From Microbacteriaceae bacterium (GTDB lineage Bacteria; Actinomycetota; Actinomycetes; Actinomycetales; Microbacteriaceae), in assembly GCA_003852775.1 (NCBI GenBank), contig RDDZ01000067.1:1-35069 (forward strand): DNA of 35,069 nucleotides, given 5' to 3'. A model generated the notes under the pieces. That model did no database searches. It worked only from the letters and a program-made list of their open reading frames with translations, and was not told the DNA's origin. The position numbers and the translations under genes are program-made. How positions within the stretch are numbered: position 1 is the stretch's first letter; the number at the start of each line of letters is the position of its first letter. Shown one piece after another: positions 34,258 to 35,069 of this stretch.

Positions 34258-35069
34258 TCAGCCCCAGCTCGCCCACGGGCCCGTGCGGCCCCCGCTCACG
34301 AGGCGGAACCGCACGGGCCCCGCCTCCCACTTGGGCGCCTGCATCGTGATGGTCGTGGCGCCCGAGCCGTCGAGCACGTAGCTCCCCGAGATCCCGGGGA
34401 CGGGCGAGTCGACCTCGATGGTCGCGTTCGCCGGTCCCGCGAGGTGCAGGGCGCTCGATCCCTCGACGATCTCGATGACGAGGCCGCTCACGAGCTGCTG
34501 CACTGTGAACGACGGGACCGCCGGGCCGGCGGCCACCACGGTCTGCCCGGCGGGGGTCGTGTAGCTCTGCTCGAGCGCGACGGAGATCGCGCCGACCAGG
34601 GTGTGCGGCGCGAGCGACCACGCCCCGGATGTCGCGGCCGTCGTCGTGACGGTCACCGTCTCGCCGCCCGCGGCGAACCGCGCCGTGACGACCGCCCCCG
34701 AGGTCGCCGTGCCCGAGAGCACGGGATAGACGCCGGGAGGCGCGGACACGGGGGAGACGCTCAGCGCGCGCTCGACGAACGTCTGCTCGGCGGGAGCGGC
34801 CGGTTCGGGCGACGTCGTCTGCGCCGGACGGCTCGGCGCCGCGGGCGCCGGCGTCGCCTCGGGCGTCGGGCTCGGCAGCGGCTGCAGCTCGGCGCCCGCG
34901 GCCGGATCGTCGGAGGGGGCGTCGGTGGGGCTCGTGGGGAAGGCGCCCGGGCCCGCGGCGTCGCGCACCGCGCCCACGAGCGCGACCGTCGCGACGACCG
35001 CGGCGACCGCGGCGACGAGCCGTCCGGCGCAGACGACGTCGCCCGAACCGGCCGCTCCCGCCGAGCAGA
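34258..35069 (-). CDS. Membrane-anchored protein with Pro-rich linker and beta-rich ectodomain (5' end outside window)
   Basis: The open frame continues past the right edge, so the N-terminus is missing; 269 residues are visible. The first visible part includes two cysteines and then a membrane segment (CAGRLVAAVAAVVATVALVGAV). A Pro/Thr/Ser/Ala linker of about 60 residues follows, then an ectodomain of about 170 residues (YPVLSGTATSGAVVTARFAAGGETVTV…) with a pattern like bacterial Ig-like or Big-type strands (TSGAWSLAPHTLVGAISVALEQSY). The missing cytoplasmic part would decide whether this is an anti-sigma factor, a sensor or a plain surface protein; the layout fits any of these. A GTG at 34977 would start within the membrane segment and is not a likely true start. 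Confidence 0.7.
   Translation of the reverse strand, partial: CSAGAAGSGDVVCAGRLVAAVAAVVATVALVGAVRDAAGPGAFPTSPTDAPSDDPAAGAELQPLPSPTPEATPAPAAPSRPAQTTSPEPAAPAEQTFVERALSVSPVSAPPGVYPVLSGTATSGAVVTARFAAGGETVTVTTTAATSGAWSLAPHTLVGAISVALEQSYTTPAGQTVVAAGPAVPSFTVQQLVSGLVIEIVEGSSALHLAGPANATIEVDSPVPGISGSYVLDGSGATTITMQAPKWEAGPVRFRLVSGGRTGPWASWG

Overview
The window is a GC-rich stretch of bacterial chromosome from an actinomycete. The evidence is: strong G/C bias at third codon positions, many GTG starts, the folC–DUF4233–ndk and rplU–rpmA–obg–proB gene orders, an actinobacterial-type translational T-box in front of ileS, and paired DtxR/IdeR-type iron boxes. A dispersed palindromic repeat (ggttgagtag…tgtcgaaacca) and the overall gene set make Microbacteriaceae my best guess; that family assignment is inference. 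Nearly all genes are chromosomal core or housekeeping genes. I see no phage, plasmid, CRISPR, transposase, tRNA or rRNA.

Layout. 1–1115 (minus): a His-containing membrane protein followed by a secreted YcnI/DUF1775 copper-binding-type protein. The YcnI reading is corrupted at the window edge by a perfect 55-bp inverted duplication. 1278–5948 (plus): clpX, a membrane protein with a ribbon-helix-helix-like tail, a BenE-family transporter and an MFS transporter. 5924–10823 (minus): a complete ferric-siderophore uptake operon (lipoprotein, two FecCD permeases, ATPase, siderophore-interacting reductase) behind two DtxR-like boxes. 10876–12906 (minus): an M3 metallopeptidase, divergent from a methyltransferase at 12949–13755; both look leaderless. 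13772–13899: an inverted pair of palindromic REP-like repeats. 13908–18077 (minus): a small protein, a GNAT acetyltransferase, valS and a single-pass membrane protein. 18152–19548 (plus): a GntR/YtrA-type regulator translationally coupled to a DUF1648 membrane protein, with a palindromic operator over the promoter. 19546–26140 (plus): a T-box-controlled operon ileS–folC–DUF4233–ndk–tyrosine phosphatase ending in a strong terminator. 26162–27751 (minus): VKOR and DsbA-like proteins, a disulfide-forming pair. 27752–30471 (plus): an RNase E/G gene with a long leader. 30499–30777 (minus): a DUF4031 protein. 30817–34233 (plus): rplU, rpmA, obg, proB and a small acidic protein. 34258–35069 (minus): a membrane-anchored protein cut by the window edge.

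How the genes work together. Many neighbours are tightly coupled by stop/start overlaps. In the iron operon three successive junctions are 4-bp GTGA overlaps, and ileS through the phosphatase overlap at every junction. Translation factors (ileS, valS, rplU, rpmA, obg), protein turnover (clpX, M3 peptidase) and RNA turnover (RNase E/G) make this a growth-related neighbourhood with an iron-uptake operon embedded in it.

The most striking observation is a copy of the REP-like palindromic element inside the ileS coding sequence. It sits in frame and without a stop, and appears to add about 19 residues to isoleucyl-tRNA synthetase. Other points are a set of six genes with a TANNNT box 6–7 nt before the start codon (leaderless layout), a T-box with a 13-bp sequestrator covering the ileS start codon, and the fold-back junction at the left edge, which may be an assembly or amplification artefact.
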